From the NCBI GenBank assembly GCA_022840405.1, contig JALHJR010000005.1, positions 31,922 through 95,921 on the forward strand: a stretch of DNA of 64,000 bases, given 5' to 3'. The notes beneath the pieces are model-generated. The model was not told the origin of the DNA and did no database searches. It saw only the letters and a list, made by a program, of their open reading frames with translations. Source of the DNA: Tepidanaerobacter acetatoxydans_A. Lineage in GTDB: Bacteria > Bacillota > Thermosediminibacteria > Thermosediminibacterales > Tepidanaerobacteraceae. Shown here in pieces: positions 44,817-53,503 of this stretch; position 1 is the stretch's first letter, and each line of letters starts with the position of its first letter. The position numbers were made by a program, and so were the translations under genes.

Positions 44817-46133
44817 ATGAGTAAAGATATTGTAAAACCATCAACATTACCGGGCTTTTTAGAACTGTTGCCCAAAGACCAGATACTATTTAATGAAATT
44901 AAAGATAATATCAGAAATACATATGAGAAACACGGGTTTATTCCTATTGATACTCCCCTGATTGAAAAATCGGAAATATTACTGGCAAAAGGTGGGGGAG
45001 AGACAGAAAAACAGATATATCGGTTTACCAAGGGCGATACAGATATGGCTCTTAGATTTGACCTTACAGTACCATTGGCTAGATATGTAGCACAGCATTT
45101 CTCAGAGCTGACTTTTCCGTTTCGCAGATATCATATAGGCAAGGTTTACAGAGGAGAGAAAAGTCAGCGGGGAAGATTTAGAGAGTTTTATCAATGCGAT
45201 GTGGACATTATTGGCAATGGCAAGCTCAATGTAATTTATGATGCCGAAATTTTAAGCATAATATATTATACTTTTAAAAACCTCGGTTTTGAAAACTTTA
45301 CTATAAAAATAAATAACAGAAAAATCTTAAACGGATTTTTTAGTTCCTTAGGTATAATAAATTCTGTAGAAGTTTTAAGAACCATTGACAAACTGGAGAA
45401 AATCGGTGAAAAAGGCATAATTGATGAACTTATTAATCTCGGCTTATCACGGGATGCTGTTACAAAAATTTTAAAGTTTATTCAAATAAGGGGAAATGAT
45501 GAAGAAAAACTGCAGTCACTAAAATCCCTTAATATCGAGTCTCAAATCTTCCAGGAAGGTATAAAAGAGCTTATAACGGTAACTGATTATACAAAAATTT
45601 TTGGCGTGCCGGAGAAAAACTACACCATAGACTTAACTATTGCTCGTGGATTGGATTACTATACAGGTACGGTTTATGAAACTTTTCTTGATGATTACCC
45701 CGAAATAGGCAGCGTGTGTTCTGGTGGCAGGTATGAAAATCTTGCGGAATACTATACCACTCAAAAATTGCCCGGCGTTGGAGTTTCCATAGGATTAACC
45801 CGCTTATTTTATCAGCTAAAAGAAGCGGGGCTGCTCGAAAATGATATACCGTCAACATTCACAAAAGTGCTTATTATACCAATGGATGAAAGCTTTAATG
45901 GCTATGCTATAAAGATTGCCAATACCTTAAGAGAGAATAATATAATCTCTGAGGTGTATTTTGAAGATGCTAAGATTGGCAAGAAGTTAAACTACGCAAA
46001 CAATCTCAATATTCCTTATACCATATTTATAGGCGAAGAAGAAGTAAAAAATCAGAAAGCTTCGCTAAAGGACATGAAATCAGGGTTTCAAGCTCTCATT
46101 ACCGTTGATGATGTTATTAAAACCGTAAAGTAA
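44817..46133 (+). CDS. hisS: Histidine--tRNA ligase
   Basis: A 438-aa class II synthetase charging tRNA-His. Motif 2 region reads YRGEKSQRGRFREFYQCDVD, the histidine loop is ARGLDYYTGTVYE, and motif 3 lies in GVGVSIGLTRL; a C-terminal anticodon-binding domain follows. The REFYQCDVDIIG wording resembles the eukaryotic/archaeal-like HisRS branch rather than the RQFHQ form usual in Firmicutes. Both catalytic loops are present, which argues against the HisZ paralogue. ACGGAGG precedes the ATG, 28 bases after the membrane protein gene; no T-box is present. Confidence 0.88.
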   Translation: MSKDIVKPSTLPGFLELLPKDQILFNEIKDNIRNTYEKHGFIPIDTPLIEKSEILLAKGGGETEKQIYRFTKGDTDMALRFDLTVPLARYVAQHFSELTFPFRRYHIGKVYRGEKSQRGRFREFYQCDVDIIGNGKLNVIYDAEILSIIYYTFKNLGFENFTIKINNRKILNGFFSSLGIINSVEVLRTIDKLEKIGEKGIIDELINLGLSRDAVTKILKFIQIRGNDEEKLQSLKSLNIESQIFQEGIKELITVTDYTKIFGVPEKNYTIDLTIARGLDYYTGTVYETFLDDYPEIGSVCSGGRYENLAEYYTTQKLPGVGVSIGLTRLFYQLKEAGLLENDIPSTFTKVLIIPMDESFNGYAIKIANTLRENNIISEVYFEDAKIGKKLNYANNLNIPYTIFIGEEEVKNQKASLKDMKSGFQALITVDDVIKTVK

Positions 46134-46137
46134 GTGT

Positions 46138-46182
46138 AAAAAAGCAGCCGTGGTTTAAAACTTTGACCATGGCTGCTTTTTA
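46138..46182 (+). terminator. Terminator after hisS
   Basis: AAAAAGCAGCCGTGGT pairs with ACCATGGCTGCTTTTT (one mismatch), ending in T5. The 176 bases from here to the next start are AT-rich with no further element seen. Confidence 0.88.
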
Positions 46183-46357
46183 CGGCAGAATCACTTTATT
46201 ATATAGTTTTTGATATTGGAAACTTTGTTTATTTGAAGTAAATAATATGTTAAACTGTATTAAGGAATTTTATCAAATTTATGAAAATTTAAGTTTGTTT
46301 TTACGAATGTTAATTTAAAAAATAAAAAAATATTATTGTTCATAGGAGGTAAAAGCA

Positions 46358-47642
46358 TTGAAAATACTTATAAAAAACGCTCAAGTTTTGGTTTTTGAGG
46401 GTGAAGAAGCAGTAGTAAAAAAAGCTGATATAGGTATAGAAGGTTCAAGGATTGTGGAAATTGGCGAGGTTAAAGCTGATTTCGATGCTCAAAGGGTTAT
46501 TGACGCAAGTAATATGCTGGCCATGCCGGGCCTTATCAACACACACACATCTAGCGATGAATCTTTTTAGAAATTATGCAGATGATATGCCATTATGGGA
46601 TTGGCTCACAAAAAAGATATGGCCGTTGGAAGAAAAGTTAACTGCCGAGGCTGTTTACTGGGGGTCGACTCTGGGAATTGCTGAGCTCATAAAAAGCGGT
46701 GTAACTGGATTCCTTGATATGTATTTCTTTGCAAAAGAGACGATAAAAGTTGTTTTAGATACTGGCATCAGGGCCTATATTGCAAGGGGATTAACAGATG
46801 AAGAGGAAGGCAAAGAAGCTCACCTTGAGGAAACTCGTGAACTCTATCAAAAATATCATGGAAAAGAAGGCAGGATTAAAATATTTGCCGGTCCACATGC
46901 TCCGTATACCTGCAGTCCTCGCTACCTCGAAAAAGTAAGAGCCCTTTCGGATGAGCTGGGTATAGGTATACATATACATCTTTCTGAAACCCAAAAAGAG
47001 GTAGACGAAAGTATCGAAAAATGGGGCAAGACTCCGATTAAGCATGTTTATGATTTGGGACTTTTTGAAAGACCTACCATTGCTGCACACTGTGTTCATG
47101 TTAACGATAATGATATTGAAATCCTTGCAAACTGCAAAGTTAGCGTGGCACATAACCCTACAAGCAACTTAAAACTTGCTAGTGGATTTGCACCAATAGA
47201 TAAAATGCTAAAAGCCAATGTAAATGTAGCATTAGGTACAGATGGCGCATCGTCAAACAACAATCTTAATATGTTTGAAGAAATGCATTTAGCGTCTATT
47301 ATAAACAAATGTGTAAACTGCGATGCCACATCAGTTCCTGCAGAAACTGTAATTAAAATGGCTACAATCAATGGGGCTAAAGCTTTGGGTGTAGAGAAGG
47401 AACTGGGAAGCATTAGTGTTGGTAAAAAAGCAGATATAATACTGATTGATTTAAATAAGCCTCATCTTTGTCCGCTGCACAATCCTCTTTCAGCTATCTG
47501 CTATTCAGTCCAAGGCTCCGATGTTCATACGGTCATAGTCGATGGAAAGATATTAATGGAAAACTATGAGTTAAAGACCATAGATGTTGAGAAGGCTATG
47601 TATAAAACTGCTGAGTGCTCACGAAAATTAATTGAATCTTAG
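46358..47642 (+). pseudogene. mtaD: 5-methylthioadenosine/S-adenosylhomocysteine deaminase, frameshifted
   Basis: Two frames together encode one amidohydrolase of about 428 aa. Frame 1 (46358-46570, TTG start behind ATAGGAGGT) runs to AMPGLINTHTS and soon stops. The other frame continues from the same point with THLAMNLFRNYADDMPLWDW through FAGPHAPYTCSP, HIHLSETQKEV, AAHCVHVND and GTDGASSNNNLNM to 47642. The break lies in the (AC)5 tract at 46539-46548; one more AC unit would restore NTHTHLAM, the HxH metal site. It is thus a two-base loss by slippage, a phase-variable allele or an assembly error. The rest is undamaged. It should feed MtnP downstream. Confidence 0.85.
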
Positions 47643-47655
47643 GAGGAAGCAGGAA

Positions 47656-48435
47656 GTGGTAAAAGTAGAAAAAGCCATCATAGGTGGAACGGGTGTATAT
47701 GAAATCGGTAAATCCTCTCAACAAAAAATCGAAACTGAATATGGTTCGGTCATTGTCGATATTGTAAAGGCAAACAATGGCACAGAGATTGCTTTTTTGG
47801 CACGACATGGTAAAGGTCACTCAACGCCTCCACACTTAATAAATTACAGAGCCAATATGAAGGCTTTAAAGAATTTAGGCGTAAAGTACATATATGCCAC
47901 CGGTGCTGTTGGGTCTTGTAATGAAAACTTTGCACCCGGTGATGTAGTAATGTTAAAAGATTTTATGGATTTTACAAAAACTCGCCCCCAAACATTTTAT
48001 GAAGGCAGTGAAACTGGTGTTGCACATGTAGCTATGGATGCTCCCTATTGCCGAAATTTACGAGAGAAATTCTTAAATAATGCACAAAAGATAGGTCTTG
48101 AAATAAAGGGTGATGCTGTTTATGTATGCACAGAGGGCCCCAGGTTTGAAACAGCCAGTGAAATAAAAATGTATAAAATGCTGGGGGCAGATGTGGTCGG
48201 CATGACTAATGTACCCGAAGTGGTGCTTGCCAAGGAACTGGGCATGTGCTACCAGGCACTAGGAATAATTACTAATTGGTGCACAGGTATTAAGGGTGAA
48301 GTTATAGACCATGATATTACAGGCGTAGTGGAAAAAAATAAGCAGCTTATTACTGAAACTTTTATGCTTGCATTAACAGGTCAAGAACTTTCTCAGGATA
48401 ATTGCAATTGTAAGGCTTCTTTATTAAAATTATGA
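47656..48435 (+). CDS. mtnP: S-methyl-5'-thioadenosine/thioinosine phosphorylase
   Basis: A 259-aa PNP-family phosphorylase cleaving 5'-methylthioadenosine, or the inosine form made by MtaD. IIGGTGVYEIG at the N-terminus, FLARHGKGHSTPPHLINYRAN for phosphate, TEGPRFETASEIKMYKMLGA and GMTNVPEVVLAKELGMCY for nucleoside binding. The IDHDITG segment has the Asp-x-Asp that favours a 6-amino purine. GTG 47656 follows AGGAGG at 47641-47646; the in-frame TTG at 47632 lies inside mtaD and upstream of that site. Confidence 0.9.
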   Translation: MVKVEKAIIGGTGVYEIGKSSQQKIETEYGSVIVDIVKANNGTEIAFLARHGKGHSTPPHLINYRANMKALKNLGVKYIYATGAVGSCNENFAPGDVVMLKDFMDFTKTRPQTFYEGSETGVAHVAMDAPYCRNLREKFLNNAQKIGLEIKGDAVYVCTEGPRFETASEIKMYKMLGADVVGMTNVPEVVLAKELGMCYQALGIITNWCTGIKGEVIDHDITGVVEKNKQLITETFMLALTGQELSQDNCNCKASLLKL

Positions 48436-48547
48436 CCGCCCTTGGCTAAGCTGTTTTTTGAGGTATTGGCAAGACACAAAAAGCCAAAGCAATTAAGAAT
48501 GATGGTATAAAAATAATCATAAAATTATATTATAGGGGTGGGGGTAT

Positions 48548-50581
48548 ATGGAAAAGCTTATAATGTTAAGTCCGGGGAAAACAACCTCAATTAACTTAGC
48601 TGCCCAGCTAAAAGAAGTTTTCGGCCAGTATATCAAAGTTGAGCCATATTGCTTAAAAGATAATTTGGATTTTGATATTACGAATTCGCTTGTTGTGTTA
48701 TCCTCCCCCAGAATTATAGATGGTAAGATTAAATCGCTAGTAGATAGTGGATTAAATTATATTATAGCTCAGCGAGTAATAAATCATAGACATATTTCAG
48801 AATTATTAGACCTTCCTAAAGCAACTGAGGTTCTACTTGTAAATGACAGGGCTGAAACAACATATCAGACCATAGAGCAGTTACAGGCATTAGGAGTAAA
48901 TTATATAAAATATTATCCGTATTATCCTGGCATAGATTCATATCCAAGACTTGATATTGCCGTAACGGTAGGAGAGCCAAATCTTGTTCCATATGCAGTG
49001 AAAAAAATAATTAATATAGGCACTAGGCAAATAGATATCATAACATTGGCAGATATAGCTAAAAAGCTTGGATTAATAGAGATAATAGGAGACAGTCTTT
49101 CTTCTCAATATGTGAACGAAATAATAAGGCTGTTAAATCGAATAAATGATAATGCAAAAGATTTGAAGATAATTAGCAGCAGATTAGATACTATTGCCAA
49201 TTGTTTATCAAAAGCAATTTTATATGTCAAAAGGGACGGAACTATCATAGTAAGCAATCGGGAAATGTATAATCTTTTAGAATGTAACGATAAGGATATT
49301 ATTGGTAAAAACATCAAAGAAGTATTACCTCAGATAACAGTGTACAACAATGACAAATCAGAAATTATTGTAATTCATAATAATACTCTATTTGTTACTG
49401 CGAAGGTGATCGAGGGTAAAAGTAGCGAAGACGGGATTATTTATATCTTTGAAAAGAGCGAAGAAATTGAAAAAAACGAGCATAAAATTCGCAGAATGAC
49501 AACAAGGAAGGCCGTTAGAAATTATTATACATTTGATGACATTATTTATGAAAGCAAAAAAATGGAGAGGCTAATAGATAAAGCTAAAACTTTTGCAGTT
49601 ACGGATTCGACGATTTTGATACAAGGGGAAAGCGGTACAGGAAAAGAATTATTTGCTCAAGCAATTCATTCTGCCTCTAAGCGAGCATTCGAGCCTTTTG
49701 TGCCCGTAAATTTCTCATCAATACCAATAAACCTAATTGAATCTGAGCTTTTTGGTTATGAAGAAGGTTCTTTTACAGGTGCAGTAAAAGGCGGAAAAAG
49801 AGGGCTTTTCGAAGAAGCACATGGAGGAACAATTTTTCTCGATGAAATAGGAGATGCTTCTTTAGAGTCTCAATGTACATTATTGAGGGTAATTCAGGAG
49901 AGGCAGGTTAGAAGGGTTGGCAGTATCAAAGAAATTCCTATAGATGTAAGAATTATAGTTGCAACAAACAAGGATTTAGTGGAAGAAATCAATAAAGGTA
50001 ATTTTAGATCGGATTTATATTATAGGCTTAATATTCTACCAATTAGAACATTGAGTCTGAGGGAAAGAAAATCGGATATTTTTGTTTTAGCAAACCATTT
50101 TATAAAAAAGTACAGTAAAGGTAAAATTACTAGTATAGAACAAATTCTAGACAAAGAAGCCATTAAAACCTTATATGATTATGATTGGCCAGGAAACATT
50201 AGGCAATTAGAAAACGCTATGGAATATTTAGCAGTTATCGGAGAAAGCAATAAAAAGCTAGGCAAAGCGGATCTTCCCGAATATATTACAGGAAGTTCTA
50301 ATAAATCAGGAAATACTTTATTAGTGGATATATTAGGCAGAGATATGATATGGCTCCTAAAAAAACTAATGAATTCAGATGGCCTGGGAAGACGCTATTT
50401 AGCAGAGATTGCCCAAAAGGAAAATGTTCCATTGACAGAGGGGCAGATTAGAAAGTTAATAAATGATGCAAAATCCCTTGGATTTGTGGAAGCCAATGTT
50501 GGGAGGCAAGGCACGATACTTACCGAAAAAGGGCTTGGTATTATTTCTTCGATCAATGTTAATGGGTCAAATAAACTGTAA
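48548..50581 (+). CDS. Sigma-54-dependent enhancer-binding transcription activator
   Basis: 677 aa. Residues 1-200 form a sensory region I do not recognise by name; 205-320 look like a PAS domain (SKAILYVKRDGTIIVSNREM). The AAA+ domain (330-570) has Walker A GESGTGKE (360-367), the sigma-54 contact loop GSFTGA (407-412, usually GAFTGA), Walker B TIFLDEIGD and DYDWPGNIRQLENAMEY. The C-terminus appears to be a winged helix (residues 610-670), not a Fis-type helix-turn-helix. GGGGTGG precedes ATG 48548. It lies directly upstream of two -24/-12 promoters and most likely activates the symporter and aspartate genes. Confidence 0.92.
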   Translation: MEKLIMLSPGKTTSINLAAQLKEVFGQYIKVEPYCLKDNLDFDITNSLVVLSSPRIIDGKIKSLVDSGLNYIIAQRVINHRHISELLDLPKATEVLLVNDRAETTYQTIEQLQALGVNYIKYYPYYPGIDSYPRLDIAVTVGEPNLVPYAVKKIINIGTRQIDIITLADIAKKLGLIEIIGDSLSSQYVNEIIRLLNRINDNAKDLKIISSRLDTIANCLSKAILYVKRDGTIIVSNREMYNLLECNDKDIIGKNIKEVLPQITVYNNDKSEIIVIHNNTLFVTAKVIEGKSSEDGIIYIFEKSEEIEKNEHKIRRMTTRKAVRNYYTFDDIIYESKKMERLIDKAKTFAVTDSTILIQGESGTGKELFAQAIHSASKRAFEPFVPVNFSSIPINLIESELFGYEEGSFTGAVKGGKRGLFEEAHGGTIFLDEIGDASLESQCTLLRVIQERQVRRVGSIKEIPIDVRIIVATNKDLVEEINKGNFRSDLYYRLNILPIRTLSLRERKSDIFVLANHFIKKYSKGKITSIEQILDKEAIKTLYDYDWPGNIRQLENAMEYLAVIGESNKKLGKADLPEYITGSSNKSGNTLLVDILGRDMIWLLKKLMNSDGLGRRYLAEIAQKENVPLTEGQIRKLINDAKSLGFVEANVGRQGTILTEKGLGIISSINVNGSNKL

Positions 50582-50582
50582 A

Positions 50583-50600
50583 TGGGATAAAAAAAGCCCA
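50583..50600 (+). promoter_or_regulatory. Palindromic activator site (UAS), copy 1
   Basis: TGGGATAAAAAAAGCCCA, an inverted repeat TGGG...CCCA two bases after the activator stop and 52 bases before the -24 element. The same design recurs at 52501. Confidence 0.6.
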
Positions 50601-50651
50601 AATATAGTGTTCAATTTCTTAATATATAGGAATATTCAGGGTTTTTGCACA

Positions 50652-50667
50652 TGGCATGTAATTTGCA
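50652..50667 (+). promoter_or_regulatory. Sigma-54 promoter, copy 1
   Basis: TGGCATG-TAAT-TTGCA: matches the -24/-12 consensus TGGCACG-N4-TTGCW with correct spacing of GG and GC. It now precedes a decayed symporter fragment and, about 300 bases on, an intact one. Confidence 0.85.
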
Positions 50668-50681
50668 TTATATATTGATAA

Positions 50682-50888
50682 TTGCGCCCACATTCTCTAA
50701 TCTGTTGTTTTACCTCACTAATAGCAGCACCTTGTTGTGATATAGTTTGGTTTAATATTATCAAACTAGGAATGGGCATCAATATGCCTGAAAAGGAGAA
50801 ATCTACAACTGAATTTATATCTAATCCAAAAAATCTAAATATATTTCCTAATGCTATCTTTCGCTTATATCAATATATTTATAGTTAA
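50682..50888 (+). pseudogene. Fragment of a dicarboxylate/amino acid:cation symporter gene
   Basis: A 68-codon frame whose product matches residues about 82-124 of the symporter encoded at 53504. LICCFTSLIAAPCCDIVWFN aligns with AICWFFTSVMASICGIAWAY, and IIKLGMGINMPEKEKSTTE aligns with IIKPGAGIHLAEKEKFTTE. One codon is missing, the parts before and after are lost, and the sequence then drifts to a stop. The DNA is also visibly alike. It starts just after sigma-54 promoter copy 1, so it is the wreck of the gene that promoter once served. Confidence 0.8.
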
Positions 50889-50969
50889 GAGAAGGCCTGC
50901 TCTTGATATGTAAAAATCTAATAGTGAGGTATTTAAACAAAACTAAAGATTATAGAGGGAGGTTTTTTT

Positions 50970-52193
50970 GTGAAAAAGGTTAGTTTATCCGTGAAGATCT
51001 TTATTGGATTGGCAATAGGTGTATTGGTAGGCCTCGTGATTTCGCCGGCAATTGCAACAACTTATATTAAACCCTTAGGGACTTTATTTTTAAATCTTAT
51101 CAAAATGATTATAGTTCCCTTGGTCTTATCTTCATTAGTAGTAGGAAGTGCTAGCACTGGTGATGTCGGAAAGCTTGGCAGAATTGGAATCAAAACCTTG
51201 ACTTATTATTTATTGACTACTGCCTTAGCCGTTATGTTAGGGTTATTTCTTGCTAATATTTTAAATCCAGGTTTTGGCTTAAGTATTCCTTTGGATGCGA
51301 CAGCTGAAGCCAAGGAAATTCCCTCAATCGTAGATACGCTGTTAAATATTATTCCAACAAACCCCGTTCAAGCTATGGCTGATGCTAATATGCTTCAAAT
51401 CATTGTTTTTGCTATATTTTTAGGGGTTTCGATTACTTTGGTGGGCGATAAGGCTAAACCATTCCTTGTTTTTTTTGATAGCATGGCAGAAGTATGTTAT
51501 AAGATAGTGGGCATAATAATGGAATTTGCACCTATAGGGGTTTTCGGTCTAATTACTCCTGTCGTAGCAGAACATGGAGCATCAGTGCTACTTCCTCTGT
51601 TAAAGGTTATAATCGCGGTTTATATTGGAGGTTTCATCCATGCTCTTGTAGTTTACTCTGGCACGGTTTATATTTCTGCAAAAATGAGCCCTGCTACGTT
51701 TTTTAAAGGTGCGGCTCCTGCGATGATGCTTGCTTTTACTACAAGTTCCAGCTCGGGAACACTGCCTGTTAGCATGAAATGTGCAGAGGATAATTTAGGT
51801 GTTCCCAAATCCATAGGCAGTTTTGTACTACCTTTGGGAGCCACAATAAATATGGATGGTACGGCTTTATATCAAGGAGTCTGTGCACTATTTGTAGCTC
51901 AAGTCTATGGTATAGATCTTTCCCTTTCTCAACAAATAACCATAGTGTTATCGGCTACTTTAGCTTCAATAGGTACTGCCGGAGTTCCCGGTTCGGGACT
52001 TATCATGCTTACAATGGTTCTGCAATCAGCAGGTCTTCCTCTAGAGGGTATAGCGCTTGTCGGTGGAATTGACAGAATTCTGGATATGGCAAGAACCTGT
52101 ATCAACGTAACCGGCGATATGGCCTGTTCAGTATTAGTAGCATCTACTGAAGGAGAGTTGCAAAAGCCCATTCAAAAGTCAATTTCAGGTTAA
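50970..52193 (+). CDS. Aspartate/glutamate:cation symporter (DAACS family)
   Basis: A 407-aa membrane protein of the GltP/Glt-Ph fold with eight helices and two hairpins. All key residues are present: TTSSSSGTLPVSM in hairpin 1, GATINMDGTALYQ (sodium-binding NMDGT), GVPGSGLIMLTMV in hairpin 2, and ILDMARTCINVTGD, with the Asp, Arg and Asn that bind acidic amino acids. Substrate is therefore probably aspartate or glutamate (inference from the Arg). AGGGAGG precedes GTG 50970. It lies between the two duplicated regulatory cassettes and ends with its own terminator. Confidence 0.93.
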   Translation: MKKVSLSVKIFIGLAIGVLVGLVISPAIATTYIKPLGTLFLNLIKMIIVPLVLSSLVVGSASTGDVGKLGRIGIKTLTYYLLTTALAVMLGLFLANILNPGFGLSIPLDATAEAKEIPSIVDTLLNIIPTNPVQAMADANMLQIIVFAIFLGVSITLVGDKAKPFLVFFDSMAEVCYKIVGIIMEFAPIGVFGLITPVVAEHGASVLLPLLKVIIAVYIGGFIHALVVYSGTVYISAKMSPATFFKGAAPAMMLAFTTSSSSGTLPVSMKCAEDNLGVPKSIGSFVLPLGATINMDGTALYQGVCALFVAQVYGIDLSLSQQITIVLSATLASIGTAGVPGSGLIMLTMVLQSAGLPLEGIALVGGIDRILDMARTCINVTGDMACSVLVASTEGELQKPIQKSISG

Positions 52194-52236
52194 ATCTTTA
52201 GGATTTTTAAAACACCATTTTGTTCACAATAAATTT

Positions 52237-52290
52237 AAAAACCTGTTGCAGCCGAAATAGTTAGTTTAACTGCAACAGGTTTTATTTTTT
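52237..52290 (+). terminator. Terminator after the first symporter
   Basis: AAAACCTGTTGCAG pairs perfectly with CTGCAACAGGTTTT, followed by ATTTTTT. Confidence 0.92.
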
Positions 52291-52334
52291 CAATACCAAG
52301 ATTTATTCTTGTGATTTCGAAAGGATTGGTGCGC

Positions 52335-52496
52335 ATGACGGAAAATAATTTTTCTAGACTATTTTTTAAATTAGACAAAACGGAACTTCCAAATTTACAG
52401 CAGAAATTATATAGTAGAACTTGCAAAAGGGAAAATATTTGTTTGTCAGAGGTATGGAATTTGAATTTAATTAATGCTAATGGGACGAGGAATTAA
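52335..52496 (+). pseudogene. Decayed 3' end of a second activator gene
   Basis: A 53-codon open frame. Its DNA near 52421-52452 (AAAAGGGAAAATATT, then TTGTCAGAGG) closely matches the activator gene near 50409-50441 (AAAAGGAAAATGTT, then TTGACAGAGG), and its end (TTAATGCTAATGGG) matches the activator's end (TCAATGTTAATGGG). In both places a TGGG occurs exactly 20 bases before the palindromic activator site. The peptide CKRENICLSE corresponds to AQKENVPLTE. About 25 codons are deleted between the matching parts. Confidence 0.6.
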
Positions 52497-52500
52497 TTAA

Positions 52501-52519
52501 TGGGATAAAATCATTCCCA
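52501..52519 (+). promoter_or_regulatory. Palindromic activator site (UAS), copy 2
   Basis: TGGGATAAAATCATTCCCA, an inverted repeat like copy 1 at 50583 and again 52 bases before its -24 element. Confidence 0.6.
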
Positions 52520-52570
52520 AAATATATAGGCTGTTTTTTTTATATCGGAATTGTATAGGATTTTAGCACA

Positions 52571-52586
52571 TGGCATGCAATTTGCA
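52571..52586 (+). promoter_or_regulatory. Sigma-54 promoter, copy 2
   Basis: TGGCATG-CAAT-TTGCA, with the same flank AGCACA just upstream as GCACA in copy 1. It lies 130 bases before the racemase gene and should drive the racemase-to-aspartase operon. Confidence 0.85.
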
Positions 52587-52715
52587 TTTCATTTATTATA
52601 GACATTATAGAGATAAAACTATCGATATAAAAGTAAGAATAATGGAAACAAAAATCAAAGGGCTTTTGATGTAAAGATAATTGTATTGAAAAATTTATTA
52701 TTTGAGGTGAAAAAA

Positions 52716-53411
52716 ATGATATTAGGAATATTGGGCGGTATGGGACCTGCTGCAACTAGTGATTTTTTTAGAAAAATAATTGACTGTACTGATGCAAAAA
52801 ATGATCAAGAACACTTGCATGTAATCATTGATAACAACACAGAAATACCTGATCGAACAAGCTATATTTGTGGCTCTGGAGAAGATCCCAGAATAGAAAT
52901 GATACGTTCAATTATAAAATTAGAGGCAATGGGAGCTGATTATATAGCAATTCCATGTAATACAGCCCACTATTTTTATGATGATTTAACTAAATATACA
53001 AAAGCAAAAATACTTAACATGATATACGAAACAGCAATTTTCTTAAGAGATAATAAACCAGATTGTAAGGATTACTTACTTTTGGCAACAAAGGGTACAT
53101 ATATCTCAGGAATTTATACGAAAATATTTAAGCAATTTGGTTTAAATATAATTGAACCAAGTGATTCTGATAAGCAAATTATTATGAACTGGATATATGG
53201 AGTAAAATCCTCAAAATTTGCGGTAACTCCAATTGAATTTGAATCTCTTATTAATAGATATGGGGAAAATAAAGATATTTTACCAATATTAGGATGTACT
53301 GAACTGCCTGTAATGGCTCAGGAAATAGGGCTATCAAAAGAATATATAGATCCTGTATCTATACTTGCTAAATGCTGTATTGGCTTAGCAAAAAATAATA
53401 AAGGCACATAA
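52716..53411 (+). CDS. Aspartate/glutamate racemase family protein
   Basis: 231 aa with the family start GILGGMGPAATSDFF and both catalytic cysteines, in IAIPCNTAHYFYDDL and ILGCTELPV. It should interconvert L- and D-aspartate, or a related amino acid, without a cofactor. ATG 52716 follows GAGGTGA; the in-frame TTG at 52686 is upstream of that site. First gene after sigma-54 promoter copy 2. With a symporter, asparaginase and aspartase downstream, it could make D-amino acids usable, but the exact substrate is not shown by the sequence. Confidence 0.9.
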   Translation: MILGILGGMGPAATSDFFRKIIDCTDAKNDQEHLHVIIDNNTEIPDRTSYICGSGEDPRIEMIRSIIKLEAMGADYIAIPCNTAHYFYDDLTKYTKAKILNMIYETAIFLRDNKPDCKDYLLLATKGTYISGIYTKIFKQFGLNIIEPSDSDKQIIMNWIYGVKSSKFAVTPIEFESLINRYGENKDILPILGCTELPVMAQEIGLSKEYIDPVSILAKCCIGLAKNNKGT

Positions 53412-53503
53412 GAAAAAGGGGGGGTATAGTAAAAACAAGCCTTAAACCTAGATGACGTAATAGAGGGAAAGTAAAACAATTCAATATTATAAGGAGGATT
53501 TAT

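Noticed and set aside
44423..45031. A 202-codon open frame on the - strand
   Set aside because: It lies opposite the end of the 42599 membrane protein gene and the start of hisS, both well supported, and its product has no recognisable domain.
44817..46133. HisZ (ATP phosphoribosyltransferase regulatory subunit)
   Set aside because: The histidine loop RGLDYYTG and the motif 2 Arg/Glu residues are intact and no histidine biosynthesis genes are nearby.
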